Shown here: one piece after another, positions 24,190 through 32,919 of the stretch | How positions within the stretch are numbered: position 1 is the first letter of the stretch | How the letters are laid out: every line of letters starts with the position of its first letter | From: Paralcaligenes ureilyticus | Lineage (GTDB): Bacteria > Pseudomonadota > Gammaproteobacteria > Burkholderiales > Burkholderiaceae_B | Assembly: GCF_004346225.1 (NCBI RefSeq) | Contig: NZ_SMAJ01000019.1 | Coordinates: 1 to 64,000 of the forward strand | Length of the DNA stretch: 64,000 bases | Reading direction: 5' to 3' | The notes under the pieces: model-generated | What the model saw: only the letters and a program-made list of their open reading frames with translations | What the model was told of the DNA's origin: nothing | Databases searched by the model: none | Made by a program: the position numbers and the translations under genes

Positions 24190-24828
24190 TCAGGACTTGT
24201 GTGCGGCCCGATCAGGCGTGTGTCCGTGTGTGGACGGATGATCGTGCATGCTTTCATTCGCGTGGGAATGGTCGTGGTGGTGCACCGGCTCGTGACGGTG
24301 GCCGGTATCGTGTTCATGGACGGCATATGCGGCCTGAGCCAGTGCGTAATCGTTGTCGAACGTTGTATCGTGCCCGTGCTTGTGGCCGCCGCCATAGGCG
24401 CCGGCGTCGGGCTCGAACGGATGCTGGATGGTTTGCACGCTGACCTCGCCCAGGCGCAGCAGCATGTCGATCAGTACGGGATCGTGTTCAAGTTGCAAAT
24501 AGCCCGGACCCACTTCAAGCAGAACATGGCGGTTGCCTAGATGGTAGGCGGCGCGTGTAAGCTGGATTGGCGTTTTGGCCGTGACCCGCAAAATGGATTC
24601 TTCCGCGGCCTGGACGACGATGAATTTTCCATCGTCAGCCACGAGCAGGTCGCCGTTGCGCATGACGGTTCCCCGATCGAGCACAAGCCCAACTTCTTCA
24701 CCCGTGTCCAGGGTGATTTTTTGCCGGCTGCGGCGCCGCATTGCAAAAGGCAGGACGGCCTTGGGAGCATGGCGGATCAGTGCCTGGGCCACCCGGGTGT
24801 CGTGCAGTATTTTTGTGATGATACGCAT
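24190..24828 (-). CDS. ureE: Urease nickel chaperone UreE
   Basis: UreE (212 residues) delivers nickel to the urease accessory complex. The peptide-binding and metal-binding domains (residues 1-140) contain AYHLGNRHV with its conserved histidine. From about residue 145 there is a His-rich tail (GGGHKHGHD, HEHDTGHRHEPVHHHDHSH and more, at least 15 His), longer than in many homologues and suited to nickel storage. It begins 2 bases after the ureC stop. Confidence 0.95.
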   Translation of the reverse strand: MRIITKILHDTRVAQALIRHAPKAVLPFAMRRRSRQKITLDTGEEVGLVLDRGTVMRNGDLLVADDGKFIVVQAAEESILRVTAKTPIQLTRAAYHLGNRHVLLEVGPGYLQLEHDPVLIDMLLRLGEVSVQTIQHPFEPDAGAYGGGHKHGHDTTFDNDYALAQAAYAVHEHDTGHRHEPVHHHDHSHANESMHDHPSTHGHTPDRAAHKS

Positions 24829-24830
24829 CG

Positions 24831-26546
24831 TTAGAATAGGAAATAACGCTGAGCCATGGGTAATACCTTGGCGGGCTCGCAGGTAAGCAGCTGGCCGTCG
24901 GCCATGACTTGGTAGGTTTGAGGATCGACCGTAATGTGCGGCAGCCAGTCGTTGTGCACCATGTTTAATTTAGACAGATTGCGGCAGCCACGGACCTCTT
25001 TCAAGGTTTTGACCAAGCCAAGTTCGTGGACGGCGGGGTTGTCCATGGCCGCTTGCGATAAAAAAGTCAGCGAGGTTTTCAGGCCCTTGCCAAACGAGGC
25101 GAACATGGGGCGGGAATGCACCGGCTGGGGTGTGGCAATCGATGCGCCGGGGTCGCCCACGGTGGCTTGCGCAATCATGCCGCCTTTCAATATCAGGCTG
25201 GCCTTGACGCCGAAAAAGGCCGGACGCCAAAAGACAATATCAGCCAGTTTGCCCACCTCGATCGAACCGACCAGATGCGAAACACCGTGGGCGATGGCCG
25301 GATTGATGGTGTATTTGGCAATATATCGTTTGATGCGCTGGTTATCGGCGCGCGCGCTGTCGCCTTCTAGCGCGCCGCGCTGAAGTTTCATTTTGTCCGC
25401 GGTTTGCCAGGTGCGCAGTACGACTTCTCCCACGCGTCCCATCGCCTGCGAGTCGGAACTCATGATCGAAAAAGCGCCCAGATCGTGCAGGATATCTTCG
25501 GCGGCAATGGTCTCGCGCCGAATACGGCTTTCGGCAAAGGCCAGGTCTTCGGCGATGGCCGGATTCAGGTGGTGGCAAACCATCAGCATATCCAGATGCT
25601 CATCGATGGTGTTGGCCGTGTAGGGCATGGTGGGGTTCGTAGAGGCTGGCAGGACATTGGGCATGCCGGCCGCGCGGATAATGTCGGGGGCGTGGCCGCC
25701 GCCTGCGCCTTCGGTATGAAATGAATGAATCGTGCGTCCCTTGAAGGCCTTGAAAGTGGCTTCGACGAAGCCCGATTCGTTCAAGGTATCGCTATGTATG
25801 GCGACCTGGATATCGGTTTGTTCGGCGACCGACAGGCAGCAGTCGATAGCCGCCGGCGTACTGCCCCAGTCTTCGTGCAGCTTCAGGCCTATGGCGCCGG
25901 CGCGGACTTGTTCGAGCAAAGGCCCCGGAGTACTGGCGTTGCCCTTGCCCAGCAGGCCGATGTTGATCGGAAAGGCATCCAGCGCCGATAGCATGGAGTG
26001 GATATGCCAGGGGCCGGGCGTACAGGTGGTGGCCAGCGTGCCGGTCGCTGGACCCGTGCCCCCGCCGATCAGCGTAGTGGTCCCGCAGGCCAGGGCTTCT
26101 TCGATTTGCTGCGGGCAGATGAAATGGATGTGGGAGTCGATGGCGCCGGCTGTCACGATCATGCCTTCGCCGGCGATGGCTTCGGTGCCCGGGCCCACCA
26201 CGATGGTGACGCCCGGCTGGATGTCGGGGTTGCCGGCTTTGCCTATGCCTGAAATCAGCCCGTTTTTAATGCCGATATCCGCCTTGACGATGCCGCTGAC
26301 CGCATCGATGATAAGCGCGTTGGTGATGACGGTATCGACGCAATCGGCGCTCATGCGCTGGCTTTGCCCCATGCCGTCGCGCAATGTTTTGCCGCCGCCG
26401 AATTTAACTTCCTCGCCAAAAATGGTGTAGTCTTTTTCGACTTCGGCCAGCAACTGGGTATCGGCCAGGCGGATGCGATCGCCCCGGCCGGCGACGGTGG
26501 TCGGCCCGAACATCTCGGCGTAGGCACTGCGTGACATCGCAACCAT
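24831..26546 (-). CDS. ureC: Urease subunit alpha (catalytic)
   Basis: The 571-residue catalytic subunit hydrolyses urea to ammonia and carbamate at a dinickel centre. All active-site elements are visible: DSHIHFICP (Ni ligands), KLHEDWG (the carbamylated lysine), [16 protein letters not shown], the flap MVCHHL with its catalytic cysteine, and [13 protein letters not shown] with the Ni-ligand aspartate. The start at 26546 overlaps the ureB stop (TAATG); [13 protein letters not shown] three codons inside is an alternative. There is no sign of decay. Confidence 0.97.
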   Translation of the reverse strand: MVAMSRSAYAEMFGPTTVAGRGDRIRLADTQLLAEVEKDYTIFGEEVKFGGGKTLRDGMGQSQRMSADCVDTVITNALIIDAVSGIVKADIGIKNGLISGIGKAGNPDIQPGVTIVVGPGTEAIAGEGMIVTAGAIDSHIHFICPQQIEEALACGTTTLIGGGTGPATGTLATTCTPGPWHIHSMLSALDAFPINIGLLGKGNASTPGPLLEQVRAGAIGLKLHEDWGSTPAAIDCCLSVAEQTDIQVAIHSDTLNESGFVEATFKAFKGRTIHSFHTEGAGGGHAPDIIRAAGMPNVLPASTNPTMPYTANTIDEHLDMLMVCHHLNPAIAEDLAFAESRIRRETIAAEDILHDLGAFSIMSSDSQAMGRVGEVVLRTWQTADKMKLQRGALEGDSARADNQRIKRYIAKYTINPAIAHGVSHLVGSIEVGKLADIVFWRPAFFGVKASLILKGGMIAQATVGDPGASIATPQPVHSRPMFASFGKGLKTSLTFLSQAAMDNPAVHELGLVKTLKEVRGCRNLSKLNMVHNDWLPHITVDPQTYQVMADGQLLTCEPAKVLPMAQRYFLF

Positions 26547-26851
26547 TAGAGCGCTCCCATGACGTCGCCGTTAAAGCCGTAAATCTTGCGTTCGCCGCTC
26601 ACGGCCACCAGTTCGACGCTGCGCCTTTGCCCGGGCTCGAAACGCACGGCGGTGCCCGCCGCGATGTTCAGGCGAAAGCCTCGCGCGGCCCGGCGATCGA
26701 ATTGCAGCGCGCTATTGGCCTCGGCAAAATGGTAATGGGAGCCGACCTGGACGGGACGGTCGCCGGTATTGACGACGTCGATGGCGCACGTTTTGCGGCC
26801 GACGTTGAGCTCGATTTGACCGGGCTCGGCGAAAATTTCACCTGGGATCAT
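26546..26851 (-). CDS. ureB: Urease subunit beta
   Basis: The 101-residue beta subunit of the three-subunit bacterial urease. It begins [11 protein letters not shown] and has [19 protein letters not shown] followed by the conserved [14 protein letters not shown] near the end. The frame is open 35 codons upstream into ureA, but the family start is MIPGE. It lies 31 bases after ureA. Confidence 0.96.
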   Translation of the reverse strand: MIPGEIFAEPGQIELNVGRKTCAIDVVNTGDRPVQVGSHYHFAEANSALQFDRRAARGFRLNIAAGTAVRFEPGQRRSVELVAVSGERKIYGFNGDVMGAL

Positions 26852-26882
26852 GGGAATATCCTCATAGAAGACTGGCGAGCGA

Positions 26883-27185
26883 TCAGATAATCGGGTTATG
26901 CACGGTGACGAGCTTGGTGCCGTCGGGAAAGGTGGCCTCGACCTGCACGTCGGCAATCATTTCAGGCACGCCTTCCATCACGTCCTCGCGCGACAGGATT
27001 TGGGTGCCCTGGTGCATCAGTTCGGCCACCGTGCGCCCGTCGCGCGCGCCTTCGAGCAGGGCGGCGGTAATCAGGGCTATCGATTCCGGATAGTTGAGCT
27101 TTACGCCCCGGGCCCTGCGTCGTTCGGCCAGCAGGGCGGCGGTAAAAATCAGCAACTTGTCTTTTTCGCGGGGGGTGAGTTCCAT
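26883..27185 (-). CDS. ureA: Urease subunit gamma
   Basis: The 100-residue gamma subunit. [39 protein letters not shown] is the family N-terminus, and the C-terminal half has [32 protein letters not shown], complete and normal in length. It is separated from ureD by 85 bases, which is longer than the other gaps in the operon. Confidence 0.97.
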   Translation of the reverse strand: MELTPREKDKLLIFTAALLAERRRARGVKLNYPESIALITAALLEGARDGRTVAELMHQGTQILSREDVMEGVPEMIADVQVEATFPDGTKLVTVHNPII

Positions 27186-27270
27186 CGCCTTAATCCTGTT
27201 CTTGAATCGGTTTGGAGCTGCGTTCGAGTCAGCGCAAATAACGCCCTATTATGACTCCATAAAACGGCTT

Positions 27271-28125
27271 TCAGGTGTTCCAGAGACGCAAATATTCGCC
27301 GCGTACGCCCAGGAGAAGAGGGCGCAGCCACATCCAGTTCTCGATCAACAACGCCTTGACCTCGGCGGTGTGCCGGCCCAACACTCGCAGCAGGTACAAA
27401 TCCTGTTCGTTTTCTTGCGGCAGACAGCTTATGCCTGCACGCAATGAGTCGTTCCAGGGCAGGCTCTGTGCAATCTTTTCGATCGGCTCGGCGCCCAGGC
27501 GTGGGCCGAATGCCCACAGTGTCGCCACGACCGGAAAACCGGCCAGGCCGTTATCGGCCCCGCGCAAGAGACCGTCGGCCTGGATTTCACCGGCCTCCAG
27601 CCAGATGGGGTGTTCGTCCAGCGTTAGCTGCGTATTGAGCCGAATGGCTCCTTCCGACCAATGCGTGGCCAGGGCAATGCTGCCCAGTTGAGTAATTTCC
27701 CAGCCTATGGCGCGCGACCCGGTTTGAAGATGCAGGTGGGTCGATAGCGTGGCTTGCGCCTGCTCGAAGACAATATTTTCCTGCGGCAGCCAGTCCAGCT
27801 GGGCGTCGGCGTCCAGCGCAATATGAACCGTCTGGGAAGCTTGCCTGCCGTTGGCCTTGTACCAGCGCGTCGCGCCTGGTGTGGTCAGCAGGGCGTGCGT
27901 GTCGGCGTTTGCATGGATATTGATAGTTAGTACATCGCCTCCGGCGATGCCCGAGGGTGGATGCAGTATGGCGACGTGGCAGATTTCCGGCCCTTCGGGG
28001 TAGAGCGCTTTTTGAACCAGCAGAGGGCCTTCGTGCTTGCTTTCGGCCAACACGGTCTTTCCGGTGGCCTGTTTTGCGAAAGAAAGCGACAGCCTGGCAT
28101 GCCATTCGTTTAAGTGTGCGGGCAC
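27271..28125 (-). CDS. ureD: Urease accessory protein UreD
   Basis: UreD (UreH) binds apo-urease and forms the channel for nickel delivery with UreF and UreG. The core HEGPLLVQKALYPEG and GGDVLTINIHANADTHALLTTPGATRWY identify it. There is no ATG in the first 100 codons of the frame. I choose GTG at 28125, giving 284 residues, typical for the family. A TTG at 28221 would put the start next to a strong hairpin that looks like the tctC terminator, so it is less likely. It is the first gene of the urease operon. Confidence 0.88.
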   Translation of the reverse strand: MPAHLNEWHARLSLSFAKQATGKTVLAESKHEGPLLVQKALYPEGPEICHVAILHPPSGIAGGDVLTINIHANADTHALLTTPGATRWYKANGRQASQTVHIALDADAQLDWLPQENIVFEQAQATLSTHLHLQTGSRAIGWEITQLGSIALATHWSEGAIRLNTQLTLDEHPIWLEAGEIQADGLLRGADNGLAGFPVVATLWAFGPRLGAEPIEKIAQSLPWNDSLRAGISCLPQENEQDLYLLRVLGRHTAEVKALLIENWMWLRPLLLGVRGEYLRLWNT

Positions 28126-28175
28126 AGAGATTACCGTTGAGTCGAACGATCGGGAGTTCGTGCTAGTAAAACACA

Positions 28176-28203
28176 GGCGGGGCGGAATGTTGTCCGCCCC
28201 GCC
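28176..28203 (-). terminator. tctC terminator hairpin
   Basis: A perfect 11-bp GC-rich stem (28176-28186 with 28193-28203, 6-base loop) followed on the minus strand by TGTGTTTTACT. It lies between the tctC stop and the likely ureD start and would insulate the two. The T tract is imperfect. Confidence 0.65.
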
Positions 28204-28239
28204 CCGAAGTCCCTTAATCAAATGCGGGTCTGGGTTGCT

Positions 28240-29208
28240 TTACTTGATATCGGCCCGTTTTGCCACATCGGCCCAAATGGCAACTTCTTGTTTCAATGCC
28301 TGGTCGGTTTGTTTCGGCGTGGTGAAAAGTGCTTGGGCGCCCTGAGCCTTCATCTTTTTCTGCACCTCGGGCATTTCCGTAATTTTCTTCATGGCTGCCG
28401 AAAGCCGGTCGATGACCTCCTTAGGCGTTCCTTTGGGCGCCAACAGAGCATATCGTGTGCTTATATCGACGTTTTTAACACCCAGCTCTTGCAAGGTTTT
28501 TATCTTGGGCAACAACGGACTGCGCTGCCGGGTTGTCACGGCCAGAAAACGTACCTTGCCGTTATTGATTTGCGGCAATAGTGTGGGCAGGGTATCGAAC
28601 ACCACATCGACCTGCCCCCCCATCAAGCCGCTAATGGCAGGGCCGCTACCCTTATAAGGTACATGGAGCAGCTTCGTCCCGGTCTCCAGCTGGAATTTCT
28701 CGCCCGTCATGTGTTCGGGAGATCCGATTCCGGCCGAGCCAAAACTAAGAACGCCTGGTTTGCTTTTTGCTAACGCGATAAGGTCTTGAATGCTATGGAC
28801 GGGCAGCGAAGACCTGACCACTACTGCCAATGGTGTTGTTGTGGCCATCGACACGCCTTCGAAGTCGCCGGGGAATTTGTACCCGGGGTTGAAGGAAGGG
28901 AGTACGGAGTGAATCGCGTGGCTGCCTATCGCCGCCATCAACAGGGTATAGCCATCGGGAGTGGAGCGGGCTACATACCCCGCACCGATATCACCGCTAG
29001 CCCCGGCCTTGTTCTCGACTACAAATGACTCGCCGAAGATTTTCGTCAGTTGCTCGGCGTAAACCCGTCCGGAAAAATCGCTCGCTCCTCCGGGCGGGTA
29101 GGGCACGACCAACTTCACCGAGTGCGTCGGCCATGGTTGTGCATAAGCGCTGCTGGCCGATAAACCGATAAAAATTCCCGCTAATAGATGCGACAAAAAT
29201 AATTTCAT
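28240..29208 (-). CDS. Tripartite tricarboxylate transporter receptor (TctC/Bug family)
   Basis: A 322-residue periplasmic solute-binding protein. AGGAGG lies 5 bases before the ATG at 29208. The signal peptide MKLFLSHLLAGIFIGLSASSAYA is followed by WPTHSVKLVVPYPPGGASDFSGR, the Bug-family N-terminus. Bug proteins bind carboxylates and work with TctAB membrane partners, which are absent here, as is common for the many orphan Bug genes of Alcaligenaceae. Two TCCTA-N5-TAGGA palindromes lie between this gene and the divergent iclR gene, which points to shared control with the lar/CoA island. The ligand is unknown; a hydroxy- or dicarboxylate is plausible. Confidence 0.9.
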   Translation of the reverse strand: MKLFLSHLLAGIFIGLSASSAYAQPWPTHSVKLVVPYPPGGASDFSGRVYAEQLTKIFGESFVVENKAGASGDIGAGYVARSTPDGYTLLMAAIGSHAIHSVLPSFNPGYKFPGDFEGVSMATTTPLAVVVRSSLPVHSIQDLIALAKSKPGVLSFGSAGIGSPEHMTGEKFQLETGTKLLHVPYKGSGPAISGLMGGQVDVVFDTLPTLLPQINNGKVRFLAVTTRQRSPLLPKIKTLQELGVKNVDISTRYALLAPKGTPKEVIDRLSAAMKKITEMPEVQKKMKAQGAQALFTTPKQTDQALKQEVAIWADVAKRADIK

Positions 29209-29235
29209 GTTGCCTCCTATATGCAAATATAAATG

Positions 29236-29250
29236 TCCTAAATGTTAGGA
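29236..29250. promoter_or_regulatory. Candidate IclR operator 1
   Basis: TCCTAAATGTTAGGA, a 15-bp palindrome of the form TCCTA-N5-TAGGA, 27 bp upstream of the tctC start. The same 15-bp pattern is found at 29352 and 39546. Confidence 0.7.
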
Positions 29251-29351
29251 TTAATATATTATTATGTGGTATGAGTTAGAATCTCATACAATAAACTACC
29301 CGTCAATAATTTTGTTGTTGTCACTGAAATAATTAATTTATGAAATACACA

Positions 29352-29366
29352 TCCTATTTTGTAGGA
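29352..29366. promoter_or_regulatory. Candidate IclR operator 2
   Basis: TCCTATTTTGTAGGA, five bases before the iclR GTG start, an ideal position for autoregulation. It has the same half-sites and spacing as operators 1 and 3. Confidence 0.72.
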
Positions 29367-29371
29367 CGATA

Positions 29372-30142
29372 GTGGATAAGACTTTATTGAAAGGCCTCAT
29401 GGTTTTAGAGACCATCAGCAAATTCGATGGCCAACCCCGCAATCTCGAACAGATAGCTGAACTCGTCCAGCTTACCCGCAGCAATACACATAGAACTCTA
29501 CAGACGCTTACGCATGCGGGTTACATCGAGCGCGATTCCGATTCGGGCGGCTATCGATGCACGCTGAAAATGTTTGAATTGGGCGCGGCGCAGTTGGCGC
29601 ACATGGATGTCAGAAAGTTTGCGCCCCCTTTTATGCATATGCTCGCCGATAGCACGGGGGAAACGGTACATCTTTCGGTGTTGGACGGATTCGACGTCGT
29701 TTACATCGACAAACTCGACAGCCCGAAGCCCATACGCGCGTACTCCGTCATCGGAGGACGGGCTCCCGCCTACGCGGTTGCGACGGGAAAGGCTCTCCTG
29801 GCTTTCCAGACGCCTGACTATATTGACCGACATGCCGACAAGCTGCAGCAACATACGCCTGCCACTCAAATTTCAATTAAAACGTTGAAATTGGAACTCT
29901 CCAAGGTATCGCGTGTTGGTTACGCCATTAACCGTGGTGAATGGCGGGAGGGAGTCGGGGGCGTTGCCGCTCCAATTTTTAATGGCATGGACAAGCCCAT
30001 TGCCGCTTTGGGCATTTCCGGGCCTCTTCAACGGTTGAGTGTTTCAAAAATGGCCGAGTTGGCCCCTTTGGTGCTGCGAGCGGCACAGGAGCTATCGCGA
30101 AACATGGGATATCGCGGTGGTTATTTCGGAATATCTGCCTAA
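29372..30142 (+). CDS. IclR-family transcriptional regulator
   Basis: A 256-residue IclR-type regulator: N-terminal winged helix (about 1-65, with LEQIAELVQLTRSNTHRTLQTLTHAGYIERD) and a C-terminal GAF-like ligand domain (about 75-250) containing YIDKLDSPKPIRAYSVIGGRAPAYAVATGKALLAF. The start is GTG at 29372, just after a TCCTA-N5-TAGGA palindrome. It is the first gene of the iclR-caiB-gctA-gctB strand, 19 bases before caiB. The same palindrome upstream of tctC and of the opposing acyl-CoA/lar operon suggests it controls all three units. The effector is probably an acid substrate or its CoA ester. Confidence 0.93.
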   Translation: MDKTLLKGLMVLETISKFDGQPRNLEQIAELVQLTRSNTHRTLQTLTHAGYIERDSDSGGYRCTLKMFELGAAQLAHMDVRKFAPPFMHMLADSTGETVHLSVLDGFDVVYIDKLDSPKPIRAYSVIGGRAPAYAVATGKALLAFQTPDYIDRHADKLQQHTPATQISIKTLKLELSKVSRVGYAINRGEWREGVGGVAAPIFNGMDKPIAALGISGPLQRLSVSKMAELAPLVLRAAQELSRNMGYRGGYFGISA

Positions 30143-30161
30143 ACAACACGCAAGGATCGAC

Positions 30162-31322
30162 ATGAAACAAGAATCAACATTGAGAGGCGTCCGTGTCATT
30201 GAAATATGCAATGTTGCAGCGGGTCCTTTTTGTGGCATGTTGCTTGCGGATATGGGGGCAGACGTCATAAAAATAGAGCACCCGGAAGGAGGAGACACCT
30301 TGCGAAGCTGGGCGCCTCTTACCGAAGGATTCAGCGAAAATTTTGCGTCGCTCAACCGCAGCAAAAGATCGATTACTCTGAATTTAAAGAATAAAGGTGA
30401 TGTTGAAACGGCGAGGCAGCTCATAAAAGAAGCAGACGTGGTGTTGGAGAACAACAGGCCGGGCGTGATGGATCGGCTCGGGCTGGGTTACGGGGCGATG
30501 CGCGAGATTAATCCAGGGCTGGTGTATTGCTCCATTTCCGCTTACGGGCAAACGGGACCGCGTAGTCAGGAAGGCGGCTTTGATTTGACCCTTCAGGCAA
30601 TGAGCGGCCTGATGAGCGTCACGGGCGAACCGGGAGGGGCTCCGGTGAAATGCGGCGTGCCTGTGTGCGACTTTACCGCGGGTTTGTACGCGGCCTTTTC
30701 GATTGTATCGGCGTTGCGAGGCGTGGAGCGCGAGGGTCAGGGCACGCATATCGATATTTCGATGCTAGGCGCTACGCTAGGCATTGCTGCGCTTCAAACG
30801 TCACAGTATTTCGGCACGGGAATAAACCCCGAAAAACTGGGCTCCGCACATCCGAGAAATGCGCCTTATCAGGTATTTAAATGTCGGGACGGATACTTTG
30901 GCATGGCGGCGGGTAATGATTCGCTGTGGAAGAGTGTATGCGTGGTTGTCTCGCGTGAAGACCTGCTTGGCGATGAGCGCTTTCTGACCACCACTGATCG
31001 TGCAACCCATCAGAATGATCTGCGCGAAATCCTCGAACTCATATTTGCCCGAGCCGACGCGCAAACCTGGCTGGAACGTTTTCGGGATGCCGGCGTGCCT
31101 TGTGCGCCCATCAATAATTACTCGGACGTATTGTCGGATCCTCAGGTTGCTCATATGCAATGGGTACAAGACCTGGAGATGCCTAATGGCGTCAGTACCA
31201 AAACGTTTGTCTCCCCGATCCGCTTCGACTCGAGGACAGCGGACATCGGTAAAAGCCCTCCAGCGCTTGGCGAACACTCAGCGGAAATTCTCGCTGAGTT
31301 AGGGGCGAAGGTCGCGGGGTAA
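30162..31322 (+). CDS. CaiB/BaiF (class III) CoA-transferase
   Basis: A 386-residue family III CoA-transferase, which moves CoA between carboxylates through an aspartyl-anhydride intermediate. The start at 30162 follows AAGGA. Visible: the N-terminal LRGVRVIEICNVAAGPFCGMLLADMGADVIKIE, ENNRPGVMDRLGLGY, and Asp170 in PVCDFTAGLYAA, equivalent to the catalytic Asp169 of formyl-CoA transferase. It is encoded with iclR and the gctAB-like pair. It could activate a hydroxy or dicarboxylic acid at the expense of another CoA ester, for example succinyl-CoA. Confidence 0.92.
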   Translation: MKQESTLRGVRVIEICNVAAGPFCGMLLADMGADVIKIEHPEGGDTLRSWAPLTEGFSENFASLNRSKRSITLNLKNKGDVETARQLIKEADVVLENNRPGVMDRLGLGYGAMREINPGLVYCSISAYGQTGPRSQEGGFDLTLQAMSGLMSVTGEPGGAPVKCGVPVCDFTAGLYAAFSIVSALRGVEREGQGTHIDISMLGATLGIAALQTSQYFGTGINPEKLGSAHPRNAPYQVFKCRDGYFGMAAGNDSLWKSVCVVVSREDLLGDERFLTTTDRATHQNDLREILELIFARADAQTWLERFRDAGVPCAPINNYSDVLSDPQVAHMQWVQDLEMPNGVSTKTFVSPIRFDSRTADIGKSPPALGEHSAEILAELGAKVAG

Positions 31323-31354
31323 CAAGGTTTTAGATCCAAATTCAGGAGAAGCAA

Positions 31355-32185
31355 ATGCCGTCCGGATTCAATCAGCCAGACAAGTGCGTATCAATAGCCG
31401 AACTCGTTGATCGCGTGCCTAGCGGCTCTTCTCTGGCGCTCGGAGGAAGTTTTTTACATCGAGGACCATTCGCTTTTGTACGAGAGCTTATCCGACAAAA
31501 GAAAACGAATCTCGAAATAATCAAGCAGTCGCCAGGGTATGACATTGACCTGCTTTGCCGCGCCGGGGTCGCCAAAAGAGCACGTACCGGGATTGTTGCG
31601 ATGGAAGGCAATTTTGGGTTAGCGCCGGCGTACCGAAAGGCGGTCGAAAGCGGCCAGCTCGAGCTTGAAGAGCATGCGTGTGCCACCCTTACTGCGGGGC
31701 TGCGAGCAGCCGCTTTTGGAATTCCATTTCAGCCTTGCGGTGGGCTATCGGGCAGCGACCTGCCTGCGCTCAACAACTGGAAATGCCTGGAAGACCCTTA
31801 CGGCAACGGTGACCCAGTCTGGGTAATTCCCGCCATCACGCCAGACTACGCGGTAATTCATGCAAACGAGGTCGACAGGCTCGGCAACGTGCGTGTCCTT
31901 GGTACATGGCATTGGGACCGTATTATGAGTCGTGCCGCCAAAAGCGTACTGGTCGTTGCTGAGCGACTGGTTGAGACAGAAATTTTTGCCAAACAACCGG
32001 AATTGACTTTGATTCCCTATTTTATGGTGGAAGCATTTTCAATCGTCAAGAGTGGCGCTTGGCCAGGTTCTTGCTGGCCAGATTATGAAATCGACTACCC
32101 CGCGGTAGAAGGCTATCTGGAGGCCGGTGAAGCATCGCTGCAAAAACATTTGAATGCCGCCCCAGAGATAAAAGGAATTAAGTGA
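31355..32185 (+). CDS. Class I CoA-transferase alpha subunit-like (GctA/IpdA family)
   Basis: A 276-residue protein resembling the alpha subunit of glutaconate CoA-transferase and IpdA, the steroid ring-opening hydrolase subunit. Seen: VPSGSSLALGGSFLHRGPFAFVRELIRQ, GIVAMEGNFGLAPAYRKAVESG, GLRAAAFGIPFQPCGGLSGSDL, and VIPAITPDYAVIHANEVDRLGNVRV. AGGAG lies before the ATG. The beta-like subunit starts in the overlap TGATG, so the pair are made together. Transferase or hydrolase activity cannot be separated from this subunit alone. Confidence 0.85.
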   Translation: MPSGFNQPDKCVSIAELVDRVPSGSSLALGGSFLHRGPFAFVRELIRQKKTNLEIIKQSPGYDIDLLCRAGVAKRARTGIVAMEGNFGLAPAYRKAVESGQLELEEHACATLTAGLRAAAFGIPFQPCGGLSGSDLPALNNWKCLEDPYGNGDPVWVIPAITPDYAVIHANEVDRLGNVRVLGTWHWDRIMSRAAKSVLVVAERLVETEIFAKQPELTLIPYFMVEAFSIVKSGAWPGSCWPDYEIDYPAVEGYLEAGEASLQKHLNAAPEIKGIK

Positions 32186-32919
32186 TGAACACAAGCTGGT
32201 CACCGTTTTCTTATATCGTTATCAATTTGGCGCGCTTTATTCGCCCAAACGAAATTACATTCAGCGGAGTGAATTCCACAATGCCGATGCTGGCCTGCTT
32301 GTTGGCCAAGCGCGCCTATGCCTGGAACTTCATTTACATTAATGTCGCAGGCGGTGTTGACCCCGTTCCTTCTCACATTCCTGTTTCGAGTTCCGATCCG
32401 GTCCTGGCTGAAAATTCCGCGTCTATTTTTGCCAACGAAGATTTTTATGATCTTTGCACCCGTGGGAAAATGGACCTTACGTTTCTGGGCGCGGCTCAAA
32501 TTGACGGCGAAGGAAATGCGAACAATTCCTGCATAGGTGAATGGCATCATCCCAAAGTTCGCTTGCCTGGTGGCGGAGGCGGCGCGGTAATGTTGCCCAC
32601 GGCCAGGCGCGCCTGCACCTGGAGAACCGAGCACTCAAAACGCACGTTCGTTGACAAGCTGGATTTCCGCACCTCATGGGGAGGCTTTCACGGAGTGGTC
32701 ACGCCTATCGCTGTTTTTGTAAAAAAAGATAATCGTCTGGCGTTGCAGTCATGGCATCCTGAGTCCAGCCTCCAGGAAGTCATAGAGCGGACGTCTTTTA
32801 AGTTTAGCTATGACGATGCGCGGCCAACGGCGCCACCCGTTAAAAAGGAGATAGAAGCCCTTGCGACTCTGGATCCGAATAAAGAATTCGAACGGGACGC
32901 TGCGATAACGCTCCGCTAA
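32185..32919 (+). CDS. Class I CoA-transferase beta subunit-like (GctB/IpdB family), catalytic Glu apparently absent
   Basis: A 244-residue partner of the preceding gene. It has the fold signatures SGVNSTMPMLACLLAKR and DLTFLGAAQIDGEGNANNSCIG, PGGGGGAVMLP and KRTFVDKLDFRTSWG of GctB/IpdB proteins. Glutaconate CoA-transferase uses Glu54 of its beta subunit; the aligned segment here reads FIYINVAGGVDP, with Asn53, Val54 and Ala55, so the glutamate seems to be missing. IpdAB, a C-C bond hydrolase of the same fold, also lacks it. A hydrolase role is therefore at least as likely as CoA transfer. Its stop codon interlocks with that of larB on the other strand. Confidence 0.8.
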   Translation: MNTSWSPFSYIVINLARFIRPNEITFSGVNSTMPMLACLLAKRAYAWNFIYINVAGGVDPVPSHIPVSSSDPVLAENSASIFANEDFYDLCTRGKMDLTFLGAAQIDGEGNANNSCIGEWHHPKVRLPGGGGGAVMLPTARRACTWRTEHSKRTFVDKLDFRTSWGGFHGVVTPIAVFVKKDNRLALQSWHPESSLQEVIERTSFKFSYDDARPTAPPVKKEIEALATLDPNKEFERDAAITLR

